A DNA stretch of 64,000 nucleotides from Burkholderiaceae bacterium (GTDB taxonomy: Bacteria; Pseudomonadota; Gammaproteobacteria; Burkholderiales; Burkholderiaceae_C), in assembly GCA_019751915.1 (NCBI GenBank), contig JAIEMS010000031.1, forward strand, positions 1 through 64,000, read 5' to 3'. How positions within the stretch are numbered: the stretch's first letter is position 1; the number at the start of each line of letters is the position of its first letter. Positions 49,154-58,243 of the stretch are shown piece by piece. The position numbers were made by a program, and so were the translations under genes. The notes beneath the pieces are model-generated. The model was not told the origin of the DNA, did not search any database, and worked only from the letters and a program-made list of their open reading frames with translations.

Positions 49154-50686
49154 ATGGCAGCTTTGATAGATGACACAATCCGCGGCGGTGCAGGCAACGA
49201 TACGCTGCATGGCTACGCGGGTGACGACACCATTTACGGTGATGCGGGCGACGATTCGCTGTACGGTGACGATGGTAACGATTACGTCAGTGGCGATGCC
49301 GGCAACGATATTCTGTTCGGTGGCAGTGGTAATGACTCGCTGTATGGTGGTCTCGGTAACGACATTTTTTATGGTGATGTGGGCCGCGATACCCTGTCTG
49401 GCGATGCGGGAGATGATCAGCTTTTTGGTGGTGCCGACGACGATATTTTGCTCGGCGGTGCTGGCAAAGATATCCTCCGAGGTGACGCTGGCAACGACAC
49501 CCTGTTTGGTGAAGTCGGCGACGATACGCTGTATGGCGGTCTCGGCAACGACACGCTCTCGGGTGGCGCAGGCAACGACTCGGTGTATGGTGACGAAGGT
49601 GCTGACGTGGTCTCGGGCAACGAAGGCAATGATTTGATCTATGGCGGTTTGGGCAACGATCTGCTGTATGGCGACATTGGCAACGATACCCTGCTTGGAG
49701 GTGAGGGTAACGATACCGTAGATGGCAGTATCGGGGACGATGTGCTCTACGGTGATGCGGGTAACGATACGCTTTTGGGCGATGTTGGCAACGACACTTT
49801 GCTCGGAGGCGATGGCAACGACACCTTGGTAGGTGGGGAAGGCGAGAACGTCCTGTACGGCAACGACGGCAACGATGTGCTTTCGGGTGGCACCAGCAAC
49901 GACAAGTTTTTTGGTGGCCAAGGACTCGATACCGTTTTGCTTCCCGGTGGCCGCTCGTCCTACACTTGGACCAAAACGACCTACGGCTGGACGCTGTCGT
50001 CCAAGACCGATGGGTTTGATTTACTGCAAGATGTCGAGATACTCCAATTTTCTGGCGGTGATTACGAGTTGCTCGATACCAGTGTTAGTTTAGGTGGTGC
50101 CAGCAACGACGTGTTGTATGGCAGATCGGGGGATACTCGATTTTTTGGTGGGGCCGGGGTCGATACAGTGGTGCTAAAGGGTTCGTACGCCAGTTACACC
50201 CTGACCAAAACGACCTACGGTTGGACAATCTCTTCCGCCATCGAGGGCAACGATACCCTGCAAGACATTGAGCGGTTGCAGTTTGCCGACAAGAAAATAG
50301 CGCTCGATATTGAGGGCAATGGCGGCCAAGCCTATCGGCTCTACCAAGCCGCTTTTGGCCGCGCCCCTGATAAACCCGGCTTGAGCCATTGGATGGCTTA
50401 TTTGGATGCAGGCCACACTATTACCGAAGTCGCCACTGAATTTACCAAGTCGGCTGAATTTATCGGGCTTTATCCCTCTAAGCCGACCAACACCCAGTTG
50501 GTCACCCAGTTCTACGCCAACGTGCTGCATCGGGATCCAGATGCAGCAGGTTTGGCCTACCATGTAGGTGGATTAGACACTGGCAGAACTACCGTATCGC
50601 AGGTTTTGGTTGACTTTAGCGAGAGCACAGAAAATCAAGCCAATTTGATTGGTGTGATTGGCAACGGCTTTGATTACACATCCTGA
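49154..50686 (+). CDS. RTX-type calcium-binding repeat protein with C-terminal DUF4214 domain
   Basis: About 27 consecutive GGxGxDxxx nonapeptides; DUF4214-like AYRLYQAAFGRAPDKPGLSHWMAYLDAG..LVTQFYANVLHRDPDAAGLAYHVGGLDTG; ATG 49154 preceded by gaaggag. Confidence 0.93.
   Translation: MAALIDDTIRGGAGNDTLHGYAGDDTIYGDAGDDSLYGDDGNDYVSGDAGNDILFGGSGNDSLYGGLGNDIFYGDVGRDTLSGDAGDDQLFGGADDDILLGGAGKDILRGDAGNDTLFGEVGDDTLYGGLGNDTLSGGAGNDSVYGDEGADVVSGNEGNDLIYGGLGNDLLYGDIGNDTLLGGEGNDTVDGSIGDDVLYGDAGNDTLLGDVGNDTLLGGDGNDTLVGGEGENVLYGNDGNDVLSGGTSNDKFFGGQGLDTVLLPGGRSSYTWTKTTYGWTLSSKTDGFDLLQDVEILQFSGGDYELLDTSVSLGGASNDVLYGRSGDTRFFGGAGVDTVVLKGSYASYTLTKTTYGWTISSAIEGNDTLQDIERLQFADKKIALDIEGNGGQAYRLYQAAFGRAPDKPGLSHWMAYLDAGHTITEVATEFTKSAEFIGLYPSKPTNTQLVTQFYANVLHRDPDAAGLAYHVGGLDTGRTTVSQVLVDFSESTENQANLIGVIGNGFDYTS
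49178..49930 (+). repeat. Tandem 27-bp-period coding repeats (RTX nonapeptides)
   Basis: Repeated ggtggYNNNggcaacgatacNctgNNN units, about 27 copies without interruption. Confidence 0.93.
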
Positions 50687-50768
50687 TTTGTCCAGACCTG
50701 TGCTGACAAGGCATTGGACTGGAATTACCCGCAGCACTGTCTGCACTGTCTGAAAGAAGAGTTGAGAA

Positions 50769-50960
50769 ATGAAAAAGCCTGTCGCTATTACCGCCGAACT
50801 CACGTCCGAAAATGCCCAGGCACTCGCACAGTTTGTCAAAAATGTCAGCCACGACGCGCTGCGCCAATGTTTGAGCGACGATGCCGAGACCTTCTTGGTT
50901 CGTGATGCGCTCGATTCGCTGCGTGAAGCGCTGGATTTGGCAGGGTTTGATCCTAAGTAA
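50769..50960 (+). CDS. Small conserved-looking hypothetical protein (63 aa)
   Basis: MKKPVAITAELTSENAQALAQFVKNVSHDALRQCLSDDAETFLVRDALDSLREALDLAGFDPK; gaagagttgagaa upstream. Confidence 0.65.
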   Translation: MKKPVAITAELTSENAQALAQFVKNVSHDALRQCLSDDAETFLVRDALDSLREALDLAGFDPK

Positions 50961-51006
50961 CGCACGCCCCAGAAAGAGGCCAAGAGGCCATTTTTTAGAT
51001 ACTTTG

Positions 51007-51055
51007 TGCCTGTAGCCCTTGTCGAGTAAGTAGATCGCGCTACTTTTTTGATAGC
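51007..51055 (+). repeat. Dispersed degenerate element, copy C (intergenic)
   Basis: tgcctgtagcccttgtcgagtaagtagatcgcgctacttttttgatagc. Confidence 0.7.
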
Positions 51056-51184
51056 AAATATATTGCTCCATAAGGGCTTGAACAAAGTATTTTGGGCAAT
51101 CAAGTCGTATGGCGATAGACGCACCAGCATGCGCGAGTGCGTCCTCAGGCTGCAAAGTGAGGCCGCAAGGCGCACCCTGTGCAC

Positions 51185-52102
51185 TCAGGCGGGCAAAAAG
51201 CCTTCGACGGAAAGATAGCGCTCACCGGTGTCGTAGTTAAAACCCAGCACCTTGGCACCTGCTGGCAATTCGGGCAGCTTTTGGGCGATAGCCGCCAGCG
51301 TTGCACCCGAAGATATGCCTACCAGCATCCCTTCTTCGCGGGCGCAGCGGCGAGCGTATTCGCGCGCTGGTTCGGCTTCGACTTGAATGACACCATCGAG
51401 CAAACGGGTGTCGAGATTTTTTGGAATAAAACCTGCGCCAATGCCTTGGATTGGGTGCGGGGCAGGGGAGCCGCCACTGATGACCGGCGAAGCGGTCGGC
51501 TCTACGGCAAAAACCTTCAGGTTCGGGAATTGTGCCTTGAGCACCTGCGCTACCCCCGTCAGGTGGCCGCCTGTGCCCACGCCCGTGATGAGTGCGTCGA
51601 GTCCATCAGGAAAATCGGCCAAAATTTCTTGCGCTGTGGTGCGTACATGAACAGCGACGTTGGCCGGATTTTCAAACTGCTGGGGTACCCACGCACCGGG
51701 CGTTTGTGCCTTGAGTTCTTCGGCGCGGGCAATAGCGCCCTTCATGCCTTTTTCGCGTGGTGTCAGGTCAAACTGTGCGCCATAGGCCAGCATCAGGCGG
51801 CGGCGTTCAATGCTCATGCTGTCGGGCATGACCAAAATCAGCTTGTAGCCTTTCACTGCGGCTACCAGTGCCAACCCAATACCGGTATTGCCCGAGGTGG
51901 GTTCGATGATGGTGCCACCGGGCAGCAGTGCCCCCGATTTTTCGGCATCTTCGACCATGGCCAGCGCAATGCGGTCTTTGATGGAACCGCCCGGATTGCT
52001 GCGTTCAGATTTGATCCATACATGCGCCTGTGGGCCAAACAGTCGCTGGATGCGAATGTGTGGGGTATTGCCAATGGTTTGCAGAATGTTGTCGGCTTTC
52101 AT
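51185..52102 (-). CDS. cysK: Cysteine synthase A
   Basis: [36 protein letters not shown] lysine, [36 protein letters not shown]. Confidence 0.95.
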   Translation of the reverse strand: MKADNILQTIGNTPHIRIQRLFGPQAHVWIKSERSNPGGSIKDRIALAMVEDAEKSGALLPGGTIIEPTSGNTGIGLALVAAVKGYKLILVMPDSMSIERRRLMLAYGAQFDLTPREKGMKGAIARAEELKAQTPGAWVPQQFENPANVAVHVRTTAQEILADFPDGLDALITGVGTGGHLTGVAQVLKAQFPNLKVFAVEPTASPVISGGSPAPHPIQGIGAGFIPKNLDTRLLDGVIQVEAEPAREYARRCAREEGMLVGISSGATLAAIAQKLPELPAGAKVLGFNYDTGERYLSVEGFLPA

Positions 52103-52386
52103 GGGGGGAGTCTCCTGAAGAATGGGGGCAGACACATTTTGGCGCAGTCTATGCAGCGCGGCGCTTATATGGATATGCGATGGTGTTGAATGCCGCCAGA
52201 GCGTCAGATGCCGCTTCTCTGGCAAAAACTTTGTCAGTTAGAGTCAACTGAAAAAAGTTGTGCGGTGTGAGGGAGCCTTTAACTTCTGGTGCATTTTTTC
52301 TGTTAAGGCCCATGTCTTCGTATGTTCTTTGCTAGCGCCGATGAGACTGCCCGTGCCCCATCGCACGGTTGCGTCATAATCGGCTG

Positions 52387-52706
52387 GTGAAGCGTGCCAG
52401 ACCGCCGCTGGTGCAATCTGGGAAACCAGGCACTGGAGGAACGTCCGGACTGCACAGGACAGCGTAGCAGCTAACGGCTGCCCACCGTGAGGTGAGGATT
52501 AGAGCAACAGAGACGAGCCGCTTGAGTGCGGGTGAAACGGGCAATCTCTACGCGCAGCAATACCAAGTAGGCCAACGTTGATGTGGTTCCGCAGAGTTGG
52601 CGGGTAGGTAGCATCGAGCCGTGGTGGCAACACCCGGCCCAGAGTAATGGCGGTCACGTTGCGGGCGACCGCAATGCACAGAATCCGGCTTATCGGTGCG
52701 CTTCAC
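52387..52706 (+). ncRNA. rnpB: RNase P RNA component (class A)
   Basis: P1 pairing gtgaagcg...cgcttcac; ggaggaacgtccggactgcacaggacagcg; agagcaacagagacgag; cagaatccggcttatcggtgcgcttcac 3' signature. Confidence 0.93.
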
Positions 52707-52806
52707 ACTTTCGCTTTGCAACAGAAAAAGGGGTGCAAATGGGCGAGATAATTGCCATACGTTCTCGCAAACAACCCCATGCTGCAGGCCCCGCGGTGAG
52801 CGTGGG

Positions 52807-53592
52807 TTAGAACTTTTCCCACGGTTGGAGGTAGCGCCACTGGCCTTCTGGCACCTTGGCCAGTGGTACCCGGCCAATGCGGATGCGCTTGATCGCCATG
52901 ACCCGCAGGCCTACGGCTTCGCACATGGCCGGGATTTGTCCGGGGCGAATCCCCTTGAGGGCAAAGCGCAGGCGGGTTTCGTTTTGCCAACTGACCTTGA
53001 TGGGGGGCAGCGCTCGGCCATTGAAGCTCAAACCATGGCAGAGCTTTTGCAGGCCCCCTTCGGTGATTTGGCCCGCAACTTCGACGATGCACTCTTGCTC
53101 GAGTGTCTCAATGTCTTCGGCCAGCTTGCGGGCAATGCGCTTGTCTTGGGTAAAGACGACCAATCCGCTGGCCGGTGTTGGCAGGGGCGTGAAGCATTCG
53201 AGTTGCTTGAAGTGGCGCAGCAGCACCCGAATTTCGGCAGCATCTTCGGCCATGTGCGAGGCCACCGTCAGCAGCGACAGCGCCGGGCGTGCGCCTTGGC
53301 TGCGGCTGGTGTGGGCGGCGTGGCCCGCTTCCATGCCCAGCCCAGCCTCAAAGCCTGGCGGTTTGTGCAGCAGCAGCGTGACGGGTGTCAGTTCAAACAG
53401 GCTGGCCTGTTCAGCTACGGTGACGGTTTGCTGCGGTGCAACGCGGGCACCGGGCACTTCGATGGTTTTGCCATCGACGCTGACCCAGCCGCCCTCAATG
53501 TATTGCTCGGCGGTGCTGCGTGAGCATTGCAGTTGTTCGGCCAGACGTTTGGCCAAGCGGACGTGGCCGCGGTCGTTGTGAGATTCAGTCAT
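52807..53592 (-). CDS. RsuA/RluB-family pseudouridine synthase with S4 domain
   Basis: LAKRLAEQLQCSRSTAEQYIEGGWVSVDG (S4), LLLHKPPGFEAGLG, PTPASGLVVFTQDKRIARKL. Confidence 0.9.
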   Translation of the reverse strand: MTESHNDRGHVRLAKRLAEQLQCSRSTAEQYIEGGWVSVDGKTIEVPGARVAPQQTVTVAEQASLFELTPVTLLLHKPPGFEAGLGMEAGHAAHTSRSQGARPALSLLTVASHMAEDAAEIRVLLRHFKQLECFTPLPTPASGLVVFTQDKRIARKLAEDIETLEQECIVEVAGQITEGGLQKLCHGLSFNGRALPPIKVSWQNETRLRFALKGIRPGQIPAMCEAVGLRVMAIKRIRIGRVPLAKVPEGQWRYLQPWEKF

Positions 53593-55279
53593 TTCTGGGT
53601 TCCATTGCGCGGATGCGCTCGACGTGGGCGATCAGTGAGCGTTGGGCCACCGGCCAGAGTCGGGGATGAACATCGGCATAGGCATGCGCCACCCAGTCTT
53701 GCACAGTGCCTTCGGGCAGTGCCTGCATGGCGGCGATGACTTTGGCTTCGCGCGCCAGCCGATGCGCTTGCAGTTGGGCGATGGCGCTGCGGGCTTGGCC
53801 GAGCACGTAGCCGTGTGCGGGCAAGATGAACTCGACACCGTGCTGGGCGCACAAGCCATCTAAAAGTGCCAACGAATCGAGGTAATCGGCCATGTGGCCG
53901 TCGGGTGGGTCGATGACGGTGGTGCTGCCGTTCAAGATGTGGTCGCCCGAAAACAACAGCGCATCTTCCAGCAGCAGCAAACACAGGTGGTTGGCGGCGT
54001 GGCCGGGAGTGCAAATGACCTGCAAAGTGTGTGTGATGGGATTGTTTGGGTCGTTTTGACCTTCTAGCGCTTGTCCAGTCAGCGTGAGTAGCTCATTATT
54101 TTGTAGCACTCTATCGGGGGCAAAGGCACTGGCGGCACGCGCTGTGGGGGCCGATGGCAAGCCCAAAATCGGTGGTGCCGCGCGGCCCGCCTGTACGCAC
54201 AGCGCTTGCAGTGGCGCAGCGCCGGGCGAGTGGTCGGGGTGCGAGTGGGTGCAAACGATCATCCGAATATCGCCGCCGGCGGCGCGCCAGAGTGTGTCCA
54301 GGTGCTGGGTATCGGCGGGGCCGGGATCAATGGCGATGTAGCCGGTGGCGGGTTCGCCGACCAAGTAGCTGTTGGTGCCGGGGCCAGTCATGACACCGGG
54401 GTTGGGGGCCGTCAGGCGCTGGACGTTTTTGCGCAGGGGGACGGCGCGCTCGCTTTGCCAATCGAGTGGATGGACGATTTGCCCATCGGGGCAGACCAGT
54501 GCCAACTCGCCAAAAGGGGCTTCGTCTTCCATGTAACGCGCCTCCTTGCCCGCTAGCAGGCCTGCGCGTGGGCAGCTTGTCCAGAGGGGTGCCTCGCCAG
54601 CACAAGCCGTCAGAACGGCCTCGGCGCTGGCAAATTTTGCCAGCCGCTCCAAGGTGCGAATGGTCGGAAAAATCATAAAAAAGCCGCCTGCTGCGTGGCG
54701 CTCGAGCGCCTCTTGCGGGCAGACCCACACCGGCTCGAACTGTTCTTTTTCATCGGCCACGGGGGTTTGGCCTTGGGGCATGTGCGCTACCAAGAACGGT
54801 ACATCGAAGCGCCGGGGCAGGTCGCGATCGGCTGTCCAGTGGGCCAGCACATAAACGCTGTCGGCGGCCAGTTGCAAGCCGCGCGCTTGGCACTGGGCGG
54901 CAAAGGGGGCGTGGCGGTCGATGGCGGCAATGTCGCTGGCATCGGCCATGCGGCCATCGGGGTGGCGGGCCAGCAAAATGCCCAATTCTTCAAAACTCTC
55001 GCGGATGGCGGCAATGGCCTGCGTCAAGTGCGTATCGCTTTGCGTCGGGCGGCGCGTGGCTGCTGTGTGCGAGGCCGCATCCAGCGCATCAATGCCACCG
55101 CCGGGAAACACATACGCTCCGGGGGCAAAACTGGCTTTGTCCGAGCGCCGCGTCATCAGCACTTGCAGGTGCGAGGCCCCATCGGGGCCGGGCGCATCGC
55201 GCAGCAGCAATACGGTGGCAGCAGAAAGAGGAGTCGCGGGTGCGCGCTGGGGATGCAGTTGTTGGCTAGGGCGGGTCAT
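53585..55279 (-). CDS. NUDIX hydrolase - metallo-beta-lactamase fold fusion protein
   Basis: N-terminal NUDIX-like SFAPGAYVFPGGGIDALD..AAIRESFEELGILLA; C-terminal MBL CTHSHPDHSPGAAPL, TPGHAANHLCLLL, FSGDHIL. Confidence 0.9.
   Translation of the reverse strand: MTRPSQQLHPQRAPATPLSAATVLLLRDAPGPDGASHLQVLMTRRSDKASFAPGAYVFPGGGIDALDAASHTAATRRPTQSDTHLTQAIAAIRESFEELGILLARHPDGRMADASDIAAIDRHAPFAAQCQARGLQLAADSVYVLAHWTADRDLPRRFDVPFLVAHMPQGQTPVADEKEQFEPVWVCPQEALERHAAGGFFMIFPTIRTLERLAKFASAEAVLTACAGEAPLWTSCPRAGLLAGKEARYMEDEAPFGELALVCPDGQIVHPLDWQSERAVPLRKNVQRLTAPNPGVMTGPGTNSYLVGEPATGYIAIDPGPADTQHLDTLWRAAGGDIRMIVCTHSHPDHSPGAAPLQALCVQAGRAAPPILGLPSAPTARAASAFAPDRVLQNNELLTLTGQALEGQNDPNNPITHTLQVICTPGHAANHLCLLLLEDALLFSGDHILNGSTTVIDPPDGHMADYLDSLALLDGLCAQHGVEFILPAHGYVLGQARSAIAQLQAHRLAREAKVIAAMQALPEGTVQDWVAHAYADVHPRLWPVAQRSLIAHVERIRAMEPRND
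54053..54107 (+). repeat. Dispersed degenerate element, copy D (inside NUDIX-MBL gene)
   Basis: gttttgaccttctagcgcttgtccagtcagcgtgagtagctcattattttgtagc. Confidence 0.75.
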
Positions 55280-55338
55280 GCAGGCATTATCGGTAGTGGC
55301 ACTGCAGCAACCGTCTGGCAGTTGGATAATCAGCCTCC

Positions 55339-56217
55339 ATGCTGATTCGCTTTACCAAAATGCAGGGTGCGGGCAACGATTTTGTCGTGCTCGATGAAAC
55401 CCAAGGTCGCTTGGGCTTGATGCCCGCGCACTACCGCTTTCTGGCCGACCGCCATTTTGGTGTCGGTGCCGACCAAATCCTGACCGTGCGCCCCGCGCCT
55501 GCGCCGGGCATTGACTTTGAATACGTCATCCACAACGCCGATGGCGGCGAAGTCCAGCAGTGCGGCAATGGTGCCCGCTGCTTTGCCCGCTATGTGCGCG
55601 ACAAGGGTTTGACGGACAAAGACCGCATCCGGGTGCAAACGCTCTCGGGCGTGGTCGAGCCTTGCCTGACCCCCGATGGCCGCGTCACCGTCAACATGGG
55701 CGCGCCCGTGTTTGCGCCCGAGCGGGTGCCCTTTGATAGCACCGGTTTAGAGCCTCTGGCCCAAGGTTTGGGGCAAAAATGGCCTCTAGCCCTTGCTGCA
55801 TCGAACAATAAAGCTACTGTTTTGATAGCGGTTGTTTCGATGGGCAACCCGCACGCAGTGCAGTTGGTGGACGATGTGGATACGGCCCCAGTGCTCCAAA
55901 ATGGCCCTTTGATTGAGCACCACGCCCGCTTTCCCGAGCGCGTCAATGCCGGGTTTTTGCAAATTGTCAGCCGCAGCCAAGTGCGCCTGCGCGTCTATGA
56001 GCGCGGTGCCGGCGAGACGCTGGCCTGCGGCACTGGCGCTTGTGCGGCGGTGGCGGCGGGCATTCGCTTGGGCTTGCTCGACGTGCAAGTCGATGTAGAA
56101 ACCCACGGCGGGCGTTTGAGCATTGCTTGGGCTGGCGGCGAGGCCGACCCGGTATTCTTGACCGGCCCTGCTACCCCCGTTTTTGAAGGCCAGATCGACA
56201 TTCCGGACGCACCATGA
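55339..56217 (+). CDS. dapF: Diaminopimelate epimerase
   Basis: [64 protein letters not shown]. Confidence 0.96.
   Translation: MLIRFTKMQGAGNDFVVLDETQGRLGLMPAHYRFLADRHFGVGADQILTVRPAPAPGIDFEYVIHNADGGEVQQCGNGARCFARYVRDKGLTDKDRIRVQTLSGVVEPCLTPDGRVTVNMGAPVFAPERVPFDSTGLEPLAQGLGQKWPLALAASNNKATVLIAVVSMGNPHAVQLVDDVDTAPVLQNGPLIEHHARFPERVNAGFLQIVSRSQVRLRVYERGAGETLACGTGACAAVAAGIRLGLLDVQVDVETHGGRLSIAWAGGEADPVFLTGPATPVFEGQIDIPDAP
55775..55829 (+). repeat. Dispersed degenerate element, copy B (inside dapF)
   Basis: aaaaatggcctctagcccttgctgcatcgaacaataaagctactgttttgatagc. Confidence 0.8.
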
Positions 56218-56933
56218 CCCGCTCTCACCACCCCACGCCCACCCCGATCACAGAAGAAGACATTGCCGACTTTTTGATCGAAACGCCCAGTTTTTTCGAG
56301 CGCCACGCTGAGGTGCTGGGCCGTGTGCAACTGACCAGCCCGCACGGACAGCGTGCCATCAGTCTGCAAGAGCGCCAAGCCGAAATTTTGCGCGACAAAA
56401 TCAGGGCACTGGAGCACCGCGCGGTCGAGATGGTGCACTGCGGCCTCGAAAACGAAAGCATCAGTAAAAAAGTTCACCTCTGGAGCTGCGACTTGCAGCG
56501 CACCAAGAACCCGCTGGAGTTGCCCTTGGCGGTGGTGCGGGGCATTCGCGTCCACTTTGATGTGCCGCAGACGGCCATTCGCGTCTGGAGCGTGGCCCCG
56601 GAGTTTTCCAAAGCACCTTTTTCCCAAGACGCTAGCGAAGACGTGAGAGCCTTTGCCTCTTCGCTGACCATGCCGTTTTGTGGCCCCAATTTGGGTTTTG
56701 AACCCGTGGCATGGTTGCGCGGTAGCGGCCCATTGGGCAGCGAAGAGGGGGGCGAGGTGCAATCGCTGGCTTTGCTGCCGCTGCGCGATGGCCCGATGAA
56801 CCGCCCGACACAGGCCTTTGGCATGCTGGTGCTGGCATCGCACGACCCACACCGTTTTGAGGCCACGATGGGCACCGAATTTTTATCGCGCATTGCCGAA
56901 ATGGCCAGCGCTGCGCTGGCACGGTTGCGTTGA
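56214..56933 (+). CDS. DUF484 family protein
   Basis: [56 protein letters not shown]. Confidence 0.93.
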   Translation: MTRSHHPTPTPITEEDIADFLIETPSFFERHAEVLGRVQLTSPHGQRAISLQERQAEILRDKIRALEHRAVEMVHCGLENESISKKVHLWSCDLQRTKNPLELPLAVVRGIRVHFDVPQTAIRVWSVAPEFSKAPFSQDASEDVRAFASSLTMPFCGPNLGFEPVAWLRGSGPLGSEEGGEVQSLALLPLRDGPMNRPTQAFGMLVLASHDPHRFEATMGTEFLSRIAEMASAALARLR

Positions 56934-56991
56934 GCGGCCCGCGCAGCGGTTCTTTTTTTGCTTTTTTCTGTTTTTCCGTTGTGGGTTTTTT

Positions 56992-58083
56992 ATGTCTCTT
57001 ATTCCTGTCACCATCCTCACTGGCTTTTTGGGTTCGGGCAAAACCACACTGCTCAAGCGCGTACTGAGCGAAGCCCACGGCCAGAAAATCGCCGTGATTG
57101 AGAACGAGTTTGGCGAAGAAAACATCGACAGCGATATTTTGGTCACCGAATCCAAAGAGCACATTCTGCAAATGAGCAACGGCTGCATTTGCTGCACCAT
57201 CCGCGAAGACCTGCGCGAAACGCTGCAACTGCTGGCGGCCAAGCGGCGCAAAGGATTGCTCGACTTTGAGCGCATCGTCATTGAAACCACCGGCTTGGCC
57301 GATCCCGGCCCGGTGGCGCAGACCTTCTTTATGGACGAAGAAATCGCCGAGACGTATTTGATTGACTCCATCATCACGCTGGTCGATGCCAAGCACGCTG
57401 CCCAGCAGCTCAATGAGCGCCAAGAAGCGCGCCGCCAAGTTGGGTTTGCCGACCAAATTTTTCTCTCGAAAACCGATTTGGTCAGTGCAGAAGAAACCGA
57501 TGCGCTGATGCACCGCCTCAAGCACATGAACCCGCGCGCGCCGATCCAATCGGTGCATTTTGGCGAAGTGGCGCTGTCGCAAGTGCTCGATTTGCGCGGC
57601 TTTAACCTCAATACCAAGCTCGACATCGACCCCGAATTCCTGAAAGAGGACGAGGCCCACGACCACAGCCACTGCAACCACGGTCATGGGCAGTGCGACC
57701 ATGGGCACGCCCACGAGCATACGCACGGCGCGCACTGCAATCACCCATCGCACCAACACAGCCACGGCCACCATCACCACTACGATGATGATGTCAAGAG
57801 CTTTGTCTACCGTGCCCAGCGCCCCTTTGACCCCGCCAAGCTCGAAGACTTCTTGGGGGCCATCGTCAATATTTATGGCCCGCGCATGTTGCGCTACAAA
57901 GGCGTTTTGAACATGGTGGGCACCGAGCGCAAAGTGATCTTTCAGGGCGTGCACCAACTCATGGGCAGCGATCTGGGGCCGCAGTGGGCTGCGGGTGAAG
58001 AGCGCACCAGCAAAATGGTGTTCATTGGCATCGAATTGCCCCAAGATATCTTGACCCAAGGGTTAGATCAATGTCTGGTCTGA
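56992..58083 (+). CDS. CobW/COG0523 family GTP-binding protein with His-rich insertion
   Basis: PVTILTGFLGSGKTTLLKRVL, NGCICCTIREDL, ETTGLADPGPVAQTFF, HDHSHCNHGHGQCDHGHAHEHTHGAHCNHPSHQHSHGHHHH. Confidence 0.95.
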   Translation: MSLIPVTILTGFLGSGKTTLLKRVLSEAHGQKIAVIENEFGEENIDSDILVTESKEHILQMSNGCICCTIREDLRETLQLLAAKRRKGLLDFERIVIETTGLADPGPVAQTFFMDEEIAETYLIDSIITLVDAKHAAQQLNERQEARRQVGFADQIFLSKTDLVSAEETDALMHRLKHMNPRAPIQSVHFGEVALSQVLDLRGFNLNTKLDIDPEFLKEDEAHDHSHCNHGHGQCDHGHAHEHTHGAHCNHPSHQHSHGHHHHYDDDVKSFVYRAQRPFDPAKLEDFLGAIVNIYGPRMLRYKGVLNMVGTERKVIFQGVHQLMGSDLGPQWAAGEERTSKMVFIGIELPQDILTQGLDQCLV

Positions 58084-58243
58084 AAGCACCCTACTGTGTG
58101 TATTGCGCCACGCGCCGCGCATGCGGTCAGTCGGTGTCGATACAATCGCGCCCCGTGTAAACCACGGGATTGCCACCCCCGCCCACCCGTCAGCGCGCTA
58201 TCGGTGCGGCTGCGGGCCTGCCCGTATTGCGAGGAGACAAGAA

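Noticed and set aside
48932-49921. 330-aa minus-strand ORF with periodic VVA/IVA repeats
   Set aside because: Exact antisense shadow of the RTX repeat region; periodicity is inherited from the 27-bp repeats.
49178-49930. CRISPR array suggested by regular 27-bp spacing
   Set aside because: Unit is coding (GGxGxDxxx), with no conserved repeat/variable spacer alternation and no cas genes.
51185-52225. Extended cysK start at 52225
   Set aside because: Homology begins at [14 protein letters not shown] (52102), preceded by a purine-rich RBS; the upstream extension is noncoding.
56632-58059. 475-aa minus-strand ORF opposite cobW
   Set aside because: Antisense of a clear GTPase; Val-rich stretch is the complement of the His-rich loop.
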